Part shown: one piece after another, positions 28,229 through 36,846 of the stretch
Numbering within the stretch: the stretch's first letter is position 1
Layout of the letters: every line of letters starts with the position of its first letter
NCBI RefSeq assembly: GCF_003067705.1
Contig: NZ_QANL01000002.1
Location: forward strand, 124,001-188,000
Direction of reading: 5' to 3'
DNA length: 64,000 nt
From: Planctomonas deserti
Lineage (GTDB): Bacteria > Actinomycetota > Actinomycetes > Actinomycetales > Microbacteriaceae
The notes under the pieces: model-generated
Told to the model about the DNA's origin: nothing
What the model saw: only the letters and a program-made list of their open reading frames with translations
The model's database searches: none
Position numbers and translations under genes: made by a program

Positions 28229-29514
28229 CCCGACACCGTACCGCCGGAGCCCGCGGCGCCGTCGTGCGTCACGACCAGTCGGGGGCGCGCGTCGCGCCGG
28301 ACGCGCACGCGCAGGTGCTGGTAGCGCACCAGCCAGAACACGGCGAGCAGGGCCGCGAGCAGCCCGGACCCCGCGCCGACGCCCATGGCCCACCTCGGCC
28401 CGAAGGCGTTGGCGACCCAGCCGACCACCGGCGCACCGAGCGGCGTACCGCCGACGAAGATGGCCATGTACAGGGCCATGACCCGGCCGCGCATGGCCGG
28501 CTCCGTCGTGAGCTGCACGGTGCTGTTCGCCGCGGTCATCAGCGTCTGCGAGACGACGCCGACGAGGGTGAGGGCGGCGGCGAAAAACCAGTACGAGGGG
28601 GCGACGGCGGCAAGGAGCACGGTGATGCCGAAGAGGGCGGCGCCGAGGAACACCGATCGCATCCGCGGCCGCTCCCGGCGAGCGGAGACCAGGGCGCCCG
28701 CCACCGAGCCGAGGGCCAGGAAGCTCGACAGCAGCCCGAACGCCTCGGCGCCCGCGGAGAACTCCACCGTTGCCATGGTCGAGGTGAAGATGGGGAAGTT
28801 GTAGCCGAACGTGCCCACGAGGAACACGATCACGAGGATGATCACGATGTCGCCGCGACCCGCGACGTAACGCATGCCCTCCCGCAGCCTTCCCCTGCCG
28901 CGCGCGGCGGGCGGCGCCGGGCGGAGCGCGTCGACGCGCATGCGGTGCAGGGAGGCGAGCACGGCGAGGAAGCTCACCGCGTTGAGGAGGAAGACCCAGC
29001 CCGTGCCGATCAGGGCGATGAGCACGCCCGCCACGGCGGGGCCGACCATGCGCGCAGCGCTGAAGGACGCGGAGTTGAGCGCGACCGCGTTGGCGAGGTT
29101 GGAGTCCGAGACGATCTCGGACACGAACGCCTGCCTCGCCGGGGCGTCGAGCGCGGCGACGATGCCGAGCAGGAGCGCGAACCCGTACACGTGCCAGAGG
29201 TGCGCAACCCCGGTGAGCACGAGCAGGCCGAGCGCCAGGCCGAGCAGCCCCATGACGGCCTGGGTGACCATCAGCAGCTTCCGCTTGTCGTACCGGTCGG
29301 CGAGCACCCCGGCGTACGGGGAGAGCACGAGCATCGGCCCGAACTGCAGGGCCATGACGATGACGACGGCCGCAGCGTCGTGGTCCGTGAGCTCGGTGAG
29401 CACGATCCAGTCCTGCGCGGTGCGCTGCATCCAGGTGCCGACGTTCGACACGAGGGCGCCCGTGAACCACAGGCGGTAGTTGGGCACCGCGAGGCTGCGG
29501 AACATGCTGCTCAC
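28225..29514 (-). CDS. MFS transporter (EntS/MFS_3 type)
   Basis: 429 aa with about 12 hydrophobic segments. The N-terminus (MSSMFRSLAVPNYRLWFTGALVSNVGTWMQ) and the loop ADRYDKRKLL (MFS signature A region) match the MFS_3/EntS drug- and siderophore-exporter group. It is translated ahead of an SDR with a 4-nt overlap. The export substrate is unknown. The long C-terminal tail after the last helix is basic. Confidence 0.87.
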   Translation of the reverse strand: MSSMFRSLAVPNYRLWFTGALVSNVGTWMQRTAQDWIVLTELTDHDAAAVVIVMALQFGPMLVLSPYAGVLADRYDKRKLLMVTQAVMGLLGLALGLLVLTGVAHLWHVYGFALLLGIVAALDAPARQAFVSEIVSDSNLANAVALNSASFSAARMVGPAVAGVLIALIGTGWVFLLNAVSFLAVLASLHRMRVDALRPAPPAARGRGRLREGMRYVAGRGDIVIILVIVFLVGTFGYNFPIFTSTMATVEFSAGAEAFGLLSSFLALGSVAGALVSARRERPRMRSVFLGAALFGITVLLAAVAPSYWFFAAALTLVGVVSQTLMTAANSTVQLTTEPAMRGRVMALYMAIFVGGTPLGAPVVGWVANAFGPRWAMGVGAGSGLLAALLAVFWLVRYQHLRVRVRRDARPRLVVTHDGAAGSGGTVSG

Positions 29515-29593
29515 GAGGACGGGCCCCGGCGAATCGCGCCTGGGCGGGTCACGCGCGGGCGGGCCGCGGGCGAGAGGGACGGGCGCGAGCGTC

Positions 29594-31372
29594 TCACGCG
29601 CGCTCGTGCGCCGCGAGGGCGTCTGCCGCCCGCACGAGCGCGAGGTGGGACAGTGCCTGCGGCGTGTTGCCGACCTGCCGGCCGGTGCCGACGTCGTACT
29701 CCTCGGAGATCAGCCCGAGGTCGGTCGCGAAGGACACCAGCCGATCCATCAGGGCGTGCGCGTCGCCCAGCCTGCCGGTGTGTGCGTACTGCTCCACCAG
29801 CCAGAACGAGCACGCGAGGAAGGGGTGCTCGCCCGGCGGCAGGCCGTCGACGCCCTGCTCGGTGTTGTAGCGCAGGAGCAGCCCGTCGCGCACGAGCGTG
29901 CGCTCCATGTGCGCGACCGTCGCCAGCATCCGGGGATCGTCGTGGCGGCAGAAGCCGACCTGGGGAAGGACGAGGAGCGAGGCATCCGTCTCGAGCGAGC
30001 CGTAGTGCTGCACGAAGCCGCCGTGCTCGGGGTGCACGCCCTTCTCGTCGATCTCCTCCCGGATGCGGTCGCGCAGCTCCACCCACGCGTCTCGCGGGCC
30101 CGGGAGTCCGTGGTTGTCGATGCCCATGATGCCGCGGTCCAGGGCGGCCCAGAGCATCACCCGCGAGTGGGTGAAGTGCTGCGGCACGGCGCGGATCTCC
30201 CAGATCCCCTGGTCCTTGCGCCGCCAGTTCCGCTGGATGAACTTGAGGAGCGCGCGCTGCAGGCTCCAGCTGTACTCGGTCTCCGTCACGCCCGCCTCGC
30301 GGGCGCGCTGGAGCGCGACCATGACCTCGCCGATCACGTCGGCCTGGTACTGGTCGACGGCGCCGTTGCCCACGCGCACGGGGGCGGACCCCTCGTAGCC
30401 CGGCAGCTGCGGGAGCACGCGCTCGGGGAGGTACCGCTCACCGCTCAGGCCGTACATGATCTGCACGTCGTTCGGGTCGCCGGCGATCGCGCGCAGCAGC
30501 CAGCCGCGCCAGTTCATGGCCTCGACGTCGAAGCCGTGGTCGAGCAGCACCTCGAGGGTGAGGGACGCGTCGCGCAGCCAGACGTAGCGGTAGTCCCAGT
30601 TGCGGGTGCCGCCGAACTCCTCCGGCAGGGACGTCGTCGCCGCGGCGACGATGCCGCCGGTGTCCTCGTGGGTGAGGGCGCGCAGCACGAGCAGCGAGCG
30701 CAGCACCTGCTCGTAGTGGGGGCCGTCGTAGCTGATGGTGGAGGCCCAGGTCTCCCACCAGACCGTGGTCTCCGCGAGCTCGTCGTCGATGTTCACGGGC
30801 GGCGGCGCCTGCCGGTGCGACGGATACCAGGTGAGCGAGACGTCGACCGTCTCGCCGGCCGAGACGTCGAACTCGCCGCGGTGCAGCATGTCGGACGGCG
30901 CCATGCGCGGTCCGCGCAGCACGATCGAGTCCGGCCCGGCGACCGCGATGAGCCGCGGGTCGTCCTCGTCGCGCACCTGTCGGATCCACGGCGTCGCGGT
31001 CGCGTAGCCGAACCGGATGCTCACCTCCTGGGCCATGGTGACCGTGCCGCGGATGCCGCGGATCCGGCGCACGACGTCGGCCCTGCGATTGCCCTGGCTC
31101 ATGAACTCGGTGATCTCGACCTCGCCGGTCGGCGTGGTCCAGGTCGACCAGAGGATGAAGGTGTGCCCGAGGTACTCGCGATGGGTGAGCGTCGCCTCTC
31201 CCGCGGGCGCGAGCAGCCAGCGCCCGTGCTGGTTCGTGCCGAGCAGCGCAGCGAAGGCGGAGTCGGAGTCGTAGCGGGGGAGGCACAGCCAGTCGATGCT
31301 GCCGTCCTTGCCCACGAGCGCGGCCGTGTGGCAGTCGCTGAGCAGGGCGTAGTCCTCGATGCGCTGAGCCAT
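29594..31372 (-). CDS. GH15 family trehalase/glucoamylase-like hydrolase
   Basis: 592 aa from ATG 31372 (GGAAGGA upstream). An N-terminal beta-sandwich (about 1-220, beginning IEDYALLSDCHTAALVGKDGSIDWLCLPR) precedes an (alpha/alpha)6 barrel with GH15 motifs: RNWDYRYVWLRDASLTLEVL, LKFIQRNWRRKDQGIWEIR (first catalytic Glu) and the late Glu region around YNTEQGVDGLPPGEHPFLACSFW. Mycobacterial GH15 members act as trehalases; others release glucose from maltodextrins. No signal peptide, so intracellular. It diverges from a G6PD homologue only 35 nt away, which fits glucose-producing metabolism; otsAB lie 15 kb away. Confidence 0.87.
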   Translation of the reverse strand: MAQRIEDYALLSDCHTAALVGKDGSIDWLCLPRYDSDSAFAALLGTNQHGRWLLAPAGEATLTHREYLGHTFILWSTWTTPTGEVEITEFMSQGNRRADVVRRIRGIRGTVTMAQEVSIRFGYATATPWIRQVRDEDDPRLIAVAGPDSIVLRGPRMAPSDMLHRGEFDVSAGETVDVSLTWYPSHRQAPPPVNIDDELAETTVWWETWASTISYDGPHYEQVLRSLLVLRALTHEDTGGIVAAATTSLPEEFGGTRNWDYRYVWLRDASLTLEVLLDHGFDVEAMNWRGWLLRAIAGDPNDVQIMYGLSGERYLPERVLPQLPGYEGSAPVRVGNGAVDQYQADVIGEVMVALQRAREAGVTETEYSWSLQRALLKFIQRNWRRKDQGIWEIRAVPQHFTHSRVMLWAALDRGIMGIDNHGLPGPRDAWVELRDRIREEIDEKGVHPEHGGFVQHYGSLETDASLLVLPQVGFCRHDDPRMLATVAHMERTLVRDGLLLRYNTEQGVDGLPPGEHPFLACSFWLVEQYAHTGRLGDAHALMDRLVSFATDLGLISEEYDVGTGRQVGNTPQALSHLALVRAADALAAHERA

Positions 31373-31407
31373 GCTGCCAATCCTTCCACGGGCTACTCTT
31401 GCCAAAC

Positions 31408-32790
31408 ATGGACCAGCGTGCGGCGACCCTTCTCATCCTCGGCGCGAGCGGCGACCTGTCGTCCCGATTGCTGATGCCCGGTCTCGGCCAGCTGCTCGCC
31501 GCGGATCCCTCCCTCGACCTGCAGCTCCTCGGCGCGGGCGTCGAGGAGTACACGGTGGAGGAGTGGCAGGCGCGGGTGACCGAGGCGTTCTCCGGCGCGG
31601 AGGACACGGACGGGAACCTGGCCCGGGCGATCGAGAAGACGCGCTACCTCACCGCCGACGTGACGACCACGGCCGACATGCAGCGCCTGCTCGACGCCTG
31701 CGACAACCCGCCCGCCATCTACTTCGCCCTCCCGCCCGCCGTGACCGTCCGGTCCTGCGAGGCGCTGCGCGCCCTCGACCTGCCGAAGGGCACCTCCCTC
31801 GCTCTGGAGAAGCCGTTCGGCACGAACGAGGAGAGCGCACACTCGCTGAACGAGCTCCTGCGCGGGCTCGTTCCCGAGGACCGGGTGCAGCGGGTTGACC
31901 ACTTCCTGGGTCGCTCGACCGTGCTGAACCTCATGGGCCTGCGCTTCGCCAACCGCATCTTCGAGCCGCTGTGGAACAACCAGCACGTGCAGAGCGTGGA
32001 GATCGTGTACGACGAGCAGCTGGCGCTCGAGAACCGGGCCCGCTACTACGACCAGGCGGGCGCGCTCATCGACATGATCCAGAGCCACCTGCTGCAGGTG
32101 CTCGCGGTGTTCGCCATGGAGCCGCCGACGACGCTGCACGCCGAGGACGTGCGCGACGCGAAGGGCATCCTGCTGCGCTCGACCCGGATCTGGGGCGACG
32201 ACCCGAAGACCGCGGGCCGGCGCGCCCGGTACACGGCTGGCGAGTTCGAGGGGCGCTCGCTGCCCTCCTATGCGGACGAGGAGGGCGTGGACCCCGCGCG
32301 CAAGACGGAGACCCTCGCCGAGCTCACGGTCGAGGTGCAGAACTGGCGTTGGGCCGGCGTGCCGTTCCTGCTGCGGTCGGGTAAGGCGCTCGGCGCGAGG
32401 CGGCGCGAGATCCTCGTCACGTTCAAGCCGGCCCCGCACATCCCCGACGGCCTGCAGGGCACGGCGCTGCCGGACCGCATGCGCATCTCCCTCAGCCCGG
32501 ACGAGCTCGCTCTCGAGATCAACGTGAACGGGCCGGGCGACCCGGACTACATCGACCGCGTCTCCCTCGACGTCGCGTTCCAGCCGGGCACGCTCCCGGC
32601 CTACGGCGAGGTGCTGCAGGGCATCGTGAAGGGCGACCCGACGCTCGCCGTGCGCGGCGACACGGCCGAGCAGTGCTGGCACATCCTCGAGCCGGTGCTC
32701 GCCGCCTGGCGGGCGGACGAGGTGCCGCTCGACGAGTACCCGGTCGGCTCGACCGGCCCGGAGAGCTGGTCGGGCCTACCCGGGATCTAG
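31408..32790 (+). CDS. glucose-6-phosphate dehydrogenase-like protein
   Basis: 460 aa from ATG 31408. N-terminal NADP-binding GASGDL (12-17), EKPFG (134-138) and the active-site segment RVDHFLGR (162-169) identify the Zwf family. The canonical RIDHYLGKE is altered: the usual Lys is Arg169 and the following Glu is Ser170. No opcA, tal or pgl is adjacent, so this may be a second, specialised Zwf rather than the main pentose-phosphate enzyme. A TACTCT box 8 nt before the ATG suggests leaderless transcription from a promoter overlapping that of the divergent GH15 gene. Confidence 0.87.
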   Translation: MDQRAATLLILGASGDLSSRLLMPGLGQLLAADPSLDLQLLGAGVEEYTVEEWQARVTEAFSGAEDTDGNLARAIEKTRYLTADVTTTADMQRLLDACDNPPAIYFALPPAVTVRSCEALRALDLPKGTSLALEKPFGTNEESAHSLNELLRGLVPEDRVQRVDHFLGRSTVLNLMGLRFANRIFEPLWNNQHVQSVEIVYDEQLALENRARYYDQAGALIDMIQSHLLQVLAVFAMEPPTTLHAEDVRDAKGILLRSTRIWGDDPKTAGRRARYTAGEFEGRSLPSYADEEGVDPARKTETLAELTVEVQNWRWAGVPFLLRSGKALGARRREILVTFKPAPHIPDGLQGTALPDRMRISLSPDELALEINVNGPGDPDYIDRVSLDVAFQPGTLPAYGEVLQGIVKGDPTLAVRGDTAEQCWHILEPVLAAWRADEVPLDEYPVGSTGPESWSGLPGI

Positions 32791-32819
32791 CACAGCCCGG
32801 CGTCCGGCAGAACGTGAAC

Positions 32820-32845
32820 GGCCGACCGGCGAGCGCCGGTCGGCC
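32820..32845. terminator. hairpin terminator after the G6PD-like gene
   Basis: 12-bp perfect stem with a tiny AG loop (or 11 bp with a 4-nt loop), followed by ATTT; it lies between convergent genes. Confidence 0.75.
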
Positions 32846-32871
32846 ATTTCGCTGTCGGCTCGTGCGAGCTG

Positions 32872-33051
32872 TCAGTCGTTGTTCTTGTAGTCCTCGTGGA
32901 CCGAGCCGATCGCGACGGCGAGCGTGATGGCCCAGCTGAGCCACATCAGGACGAGGCGCCAGTCGTGCGGACCGGAGCGGGTCGCCTTGACGGTGCTCCA
33001 GCCGCCGAGCACCGCGCTCAGGATGCTGCCGTTCAGGATGTACTTGCGCAT
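32872..33051 (-). CDS. small membrane protein, about 59 aa
   Basis: 59 aa from ATG 33051 with a strong GGAGGT ribosome site. One or two hydrophobic segments (NGSILSAVLGGWSTVK at about 6-21 and LVLMWLSWAITLAVAIGSV at about 33-51) and a charged C-terminus. It resembles small DUF-type membrane proteins of Microbacteriaceae; no function known. Confidence 0.65.
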   Translation of the reverse strand: MRKYILNGSILSAVLGGWSTVKATRSGPHDWRLVLMWLSWAITLAVAIGSVHEDYKNND

Positions 33052-33180
33052 GTGACCTCCAGTAGGGGATTCCACGCTACTGCAGACGATCGAGGCACGC
33101 CGGGGGCGGTGACCCCGCCCCGAGGGGCGGGCATGGCGCCGCAGTAGGGCCGAAACGCCCTCAGCGCAATCCCCAGGTTG

Positions 33181-33196
33181 CTGACCGATCGGTCAG
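33181..33196 (+). promoter_or_regulatory. perfect 16-bp palindromic TetR-type operator
   Basis: CTGACCGATCGGTCAG lies 14 nt upstream of the tetR GTG, in the spacer of a plausible promoter (TTGCTG at 33178, TAGGCT at 33199). It matches the TGACCGATCGGTCA form common for TetR/AcrR regulators, so it probably autoregulates tetR and the exporter genes. Confidence 0.8.
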
Positions 33197-33210
33197 TGTA
33201 GGCTCACCGG

Positions 33211-33813
33211 GTGCAGACCAGCCCCCTCCCCGACGCCCCAGCCCGGCAGACCGCCCGCGAGGAGCTGAAGACCATCGCGCTGCGGCAGTTCGCCTCCGTC
33301 GGCTTCGCGGGCACGTCGCTGCAGCAGATCGCGGATGCCGCCGGCTACTCCAAGTCGAGCGTGCTCTACCACTTCGCCTCCAAGGAGGCGCTGCTCGAGG
33401 CGACGCTGACCCCGGCGATGGACACCCTCGGGGAGATCCTCGACCGGTTCGTCGCCCGCGCGCCGTCCCGGTCCTCCCAGGACGCGTTCGTCGTGGAGTT
33501 CATCGACTTCCTGCTCGCGAACCGGCTGCAGGTGCACATGTTCGTGAACCAGGGGCAGTCGTTGCAGGGCATGGCCGTCATCCAGCGCGCCAACGGCCTC
33601 ATCGAGACGCTCGCGCAGTCCCTCTGCGGCGAGATGCGCACCGCCGAGGAGCGCGTGCGCTTCTCGGTCGCCCTCGGCGGCGCCGCCTACATGCTCTCGG
33701 CGGCCGAGATGTGGTCGACCACCCCGCTGTCCGACGACGAGACCAGGGCTGCTCTCGTCACGGTCGTGTCCGAGCTGCTCGCCCCGATGCAGCTGCGCCC
33801 CGTCGCGTCCTGA
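33211..33813 (+). CDS. TetR-family transcriptional regulator
   Basis: 200 aa. The N-terminal TetR HTH occupies about 15-62 (TIALRQFASVGFAGTSLQQIADAAG, then YSKSSVLYHFASKEALL), followed by an all-helical ligand/dimer domain. There is no Shine-Dalgarno at the GTG; TAGGCT (33199-33204) lies 6 nt before it, so the message is probably leaderless. The palindrome at 33181-33196 sits in the promoter. It leads an apparent operon with an MMPL exporter (64 nt gap) and a YhgE/Pip protein, its likely targets. Confidence 0.9.
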   Translation: MQTSPLPDAPARQTAREELKTIALRQFASVGFAGTSLQQIADAAGYSKSSVLYHFASKEALLEATLTPAMDTLGEILDRFVARAPSRSSQDAFVVEFIDFLLANRLQVHMFVNQGQSLQGMAVIQRANGLIETLAQSLCGEMRTAEERVRFSVALGGAAYMLSAAEMWSTTPLSDDETRAALVTVVSELLAPMQLRPVAS

Positions 33814-33877
33814 CCCGCGCCGCCACCCGCCGCCACCCCGCCCCGACCGACCCCGCCACCCGAGGAGCCCGCAGCCC

Positions 33878-36796
33878 ATGGCAACCCTGCTCTACAGAAT
33901 CGGCACCTTCGCCTACCGCCGCGCCTGGCCGGTGGTCATCGCGTGGGTGCTCGTGCTCGCCGCCGTCGTCGGCGGCGGCCTCGCGCTCGGCGGCACGACC
34001 GAGGAGTCGTTCAAGATCCCGGGCACGGAATCGCAGGAGGCGATCGACCGCCTCTCCGCCGTGTTCCCGCAGGCCGCGGGCGCGAGCGCCCAGATGATCT
34101 TCGTCGCCCCGGAGGGCGAGAGCATCAGCGCGGAGGAGTACCGCCAGCCCATCGAGGACGCGGTGGCCGAGGCCGGCGAGGTCGATGGCGTCGAGCAGTC
34201 GCTCTCGCCCTTCTCCGAGTACGCGACGGACGCCGTCTCGGACAACGACCGTGCCGCCATCGGCACCGTGCAGTTCACCGGCCAGTCCGACGAGGTGACG
34301 GACGAGTCGCTCGACGCCATCCGCGAGGCCGCGGCCCCGGCCGAGGACGCGGGCCTCACCGTGCAGTTCGGCGGCCAGGTGTTCCAGGACCTGGAGTACG
34401 GCCTGACGCCGACCGAGGCGCTCGGCGTGCTCTTCGCCGCGATCGTGCTGTTCGTCACGTTCGGCTCCCTGCTGGCCGCGGGGATGCCGCTGCTCACCGC
34501 GCTGGTCGGCGTCGGCGTCGTCATGGGCGGCGTCATCGCGGTCTCGGCCTTCATGCCGGTCTCCAGCGCGTCGCCGCTGCTCGCCGTCATGATCGGCCTC
34601 GCGGTCGGCATCGACTATGCCCTGTTCATCCTCATCCGGCACCGGAACCAGCTCGCCGTCGGCATGCCCGCCGCCGAGTCCGCGGCCACCGCCGTCGCCA
34701 CCGCGGGCAGCGCCGTCGTGTTCGCGGGCGTGACGGTGATCATCGCCCTGCTCGGGCTCCTCGTCGTCGGCATCCCCTTCCTCAGCGTGATGGGCGTCGC
34801 CGCCGCGCTCGCCGTGCTGCTCGCCATGCTCTCCGCGCTCACGCTCCTGCCCGCGCTCCTCGGCCTCGCCGGCGAGCGCCTCGCCCCGAAGCCCGGCTCG
34901 CGCGCCTACCGGCGGGCGCATCCGGTCGGCACGGGCGCCCGCTCCTTCGGCGAGCGCTGGGTGCGGATCGTGCTGAAGGCGCCGATCGTATTCGTGCTCC
35001 TCGTCGTCGGCATCGCCGGCGCGATGCTCGTGCCCGCGCTGCAGCTGCAGCTCGCCCTGCCGAGCGGCGGCACCGAGCCCGAGGGCTCCACCGCCCGGGT
35101 CGCCTACGACACGGTCTCCGACAACTTCGGTCCCGGCCGCAACGGCCCGCTCGTCCTGCTCGTCGACATCACGCAGACGAACGACCCGATCGGCGACCTC
35201 GAGAGCATCGCGGACGAGCTCCGCCCGCTCGAGGACGTCGCGTCCGTCGGCGCGGGCACGCCCAACCCGTCGCTCGACACCGCCATCCTCCAGGTCATCC
35301 CGGAGAGCGCACCGGACTCCCCGGAGACCACCCAGCTCGTGCAGGCCATCCGCGATCTCGCGCCCGACATCGAGGAGCGCTACGACACCGACATCGCGGT
35401 CACCGGCACGACGGCGGTGCAGACGGACATCTCGAGCAGGCTGAACAACGCGCTCGTGCCGTTCGGCATCGTGGTCGTCGGCCTGTCGATCCTGCTGCTG
35501 ATGGTCGTGTTCCGCTCGGTGTTCGTGCCGGTGAAGGCCGCGGTCGGCTTCCTGCTCTCCGTGATCGTGTCCTTCGGCGTCGTCGTCGCGATCTTCCAGC
35601 AGGGCGTCTTCGCCGACGCGCTGCACGTGTCGCCCGGCCCCATCCTCAGCTTCATGCCGATCCTGCTCATGGCGATCCTGTTCGGGCTCGCGATGGACTA
35701 CGAGGTCTTCCTCGTGTCCGGGATGCGCGAGAACTTCGTGCACACCGGGGACGCGCGCGGCGCCATCGTGCACGGCTTCTCCGGCGCGGCCCGGGTCGTC
35801 ACGGCGGCGGCGCTCATCATGTTCTTCGTCTTCGCCGCGTTCGTGCCGGAGGGCGCGGGCGTCATCAAGACCATCGCCCTCGGGCTCGCGGTCGGCATCT
35901 TTTTCGACGCGTTCCTCGTGCGCATGACCCTCGTGCCCGCGGCCATGGCGCTCGTCGGCCGCGGCGCGTGGTGGCTGCCGCGCTGGCTGAGTCGCCTGCT
36001 GCCGAACGTGGACATCGAGGGCGAGAGCCTGCGCGACCACCGCGACGCCACGACCTGGGCCGAGGCCCGGGACGGCGAGGCGGTCACGGCCGACGACCTC
36101 GTCCTCGGCTCCGCGGGTCGGCGCGTCGGGCCGCTCGCCTTCTCGGTGCGCACCGGCGAGACCGCGGTCGTCACGGGCGAGGAGCTCGACCGGCGCCTGC
36201 TCGCCGCCGCGCTCGCCGGCCGGCTCGCCCCGGTGTCCGGGCGCGCGCAGGTCGCGGGCCACCCGCTGCCCAGCGAGTCCGGGCGGGTCCTTCGCCTCGT
36301 CGCCCTCGGCGACACGACGAGGCTCGACGAGGCGGACGAGCGGCTCACCCTCGCCGACCTGTTCGCCGAGCGACTGAGCCTCCGCGGTCCCGCCTGGCGC
36401 TCCCTCCGGCAGGGCGGCCGCGTGGCCGCCGAGATCGAGCGGGTCAACGTCGCAATCGACGAGGCGTGGAACCAGCTGCCCATGGAGGCGGGAGACGCCC
36501 GTCCCGTCGCGGCGAGCAGCACCCTCGCCGAGCTGCCGCGCCTCCAGCGCGCCGTCGCCCTCGCGGCGCTCGCCGCGGTGGAGCGGACTCCCGTGCTCGT
36601 GCTCGAGACGGGCGACGGCTTCCCGAGCTCCGACGAGGAGCGCGCCTTCGTCGCCGCGGTGCGCGCGCTCGTGCACGTCGGCACCGCCGTGCTCCTGCTC
36701 GGCGCGGATCCCCTCGAGGAGCGCGACGGCCCCGGCCCGCGCATCGTCCTCGCCGCCTCCGACGCCCCGCGCGTCGCCGACCTCTCCCTCGCGTGA
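33878..36796 (+). CDS. MMPL/RND-family transporter with a degenerate ABC-ATPase-like C-terminal domain
   Basis: 972 aa. Residues 1 to about 720 are a full MMPL/RND protein: helix 1 near 18-40, a porter loop, helices around 175-370, a second loop and helices around 525-700, with proton-relay candidates in GIDYALFIL (about 246) and AMDYEVFLV (about 606). Residues about 735-965 look like an ABC nucleotide-binding domain in outline (DLVLGSAGRRVGPLAFSV, then ALAGRLAPVSGRAQVAG, then LQRAVALAALAAVERTPVLVLETGDG), but a Walker A GxxGxGKS, a clear LSGGQ and a Walker B DE are missing. Export of lipids or hydrophobic drugs is the family role. It precedes a yhgE/pip-like gene by 50 nt. Confidence 0.85.
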   Translation: MATLLYRIGTFAYRRAWPVVIAWVLVLAAVVGGGLALGGTTEESFKIPGTESQEAIDRLSAVFPQAAGASAQMIFVAPEGESISAEEYRQPIEDAVAEAGEVDGVEQSLSPFSEYATDAVSDNDRAAIGTVQFTGQSDEVTDESLDAIREAAAPAEDAGLTVQFGGQVFQDLEYGLTPTEALGVLFAAIVLFVTFGSLLAAGMPLLTALVGVGVVMGGVIAVSAFMPVSSASPLLAVMIGLAVGIDYALFILIRHRNQLAVGMPAAESAATAVATAGSAVVFAGVTVIIALLGLLVVGIPFLSVMGVAAALAVLLAMLSALTLLPALLGLAGERLAPKPGSRAYRRAHPVGTGARSFGERWVRIVLKAPIVFVLLVVGIAGAMLVPALQLQLALPSGGTEPEGSTARVAYDTVSDNFGPGRNGPLVLLVDITQTNDPIGDLESIADELRPLEDVASVGAGTPNPSLDTAILQVIPESAPDSPETTQLVQAIRDLAPDIEERYDTDIAVTGTTAVQTDISSRLNNALVPFGIVVVGLSILLLMVVFRSVFVPVKAAVGFLLSVIVSFGVVVAIFQQGVFADALHVSPGPILSFMPILLMAILFGLAMDYEVFLVSGMRENFVHTGDARGAIVHGFSGAARVVTAAALIMFFVFAAFVPEGAGVIKTIALGLAVGIFFDAFLVRMTLVPAAMALVGRGAWWLPRWLSRLLPNVDIEGESLRDHRDATTWAEARDGEAVTADDLVLGSAGRRVGPLAFSVRTGETAVVTGEELDRRLLAAALAGRLAPVSGRAQVAGHPLPSESGRVLRLVALGDTTRLDEADERLTLADLFAERLSLRGPAWRSLRQGGRVAAEIERVNVAIDEAWNQLPMEAGDARPVAASSTLAELPRLQRAVALAALAAVERTPVLVLETGDGFPSSDEERAFVAAVRALVHVGTAVLLLGADPLEERDGPGPRIVLAASDAPRVADLSLA

Positions 36797-36846
36797 TGGC
36801 ACGCGCGGCAAACGCAACAGCACCCGTTCGTTCGGAAAGGAACACC

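Noticed and set aside
33758-36823. 1021-codon open frame on the minus strand
   Set aside because: Antisense to the MMPL gene, composition dominated by Arg, Glu, His and Ala with no domain; shadow of strong GC3 bias.
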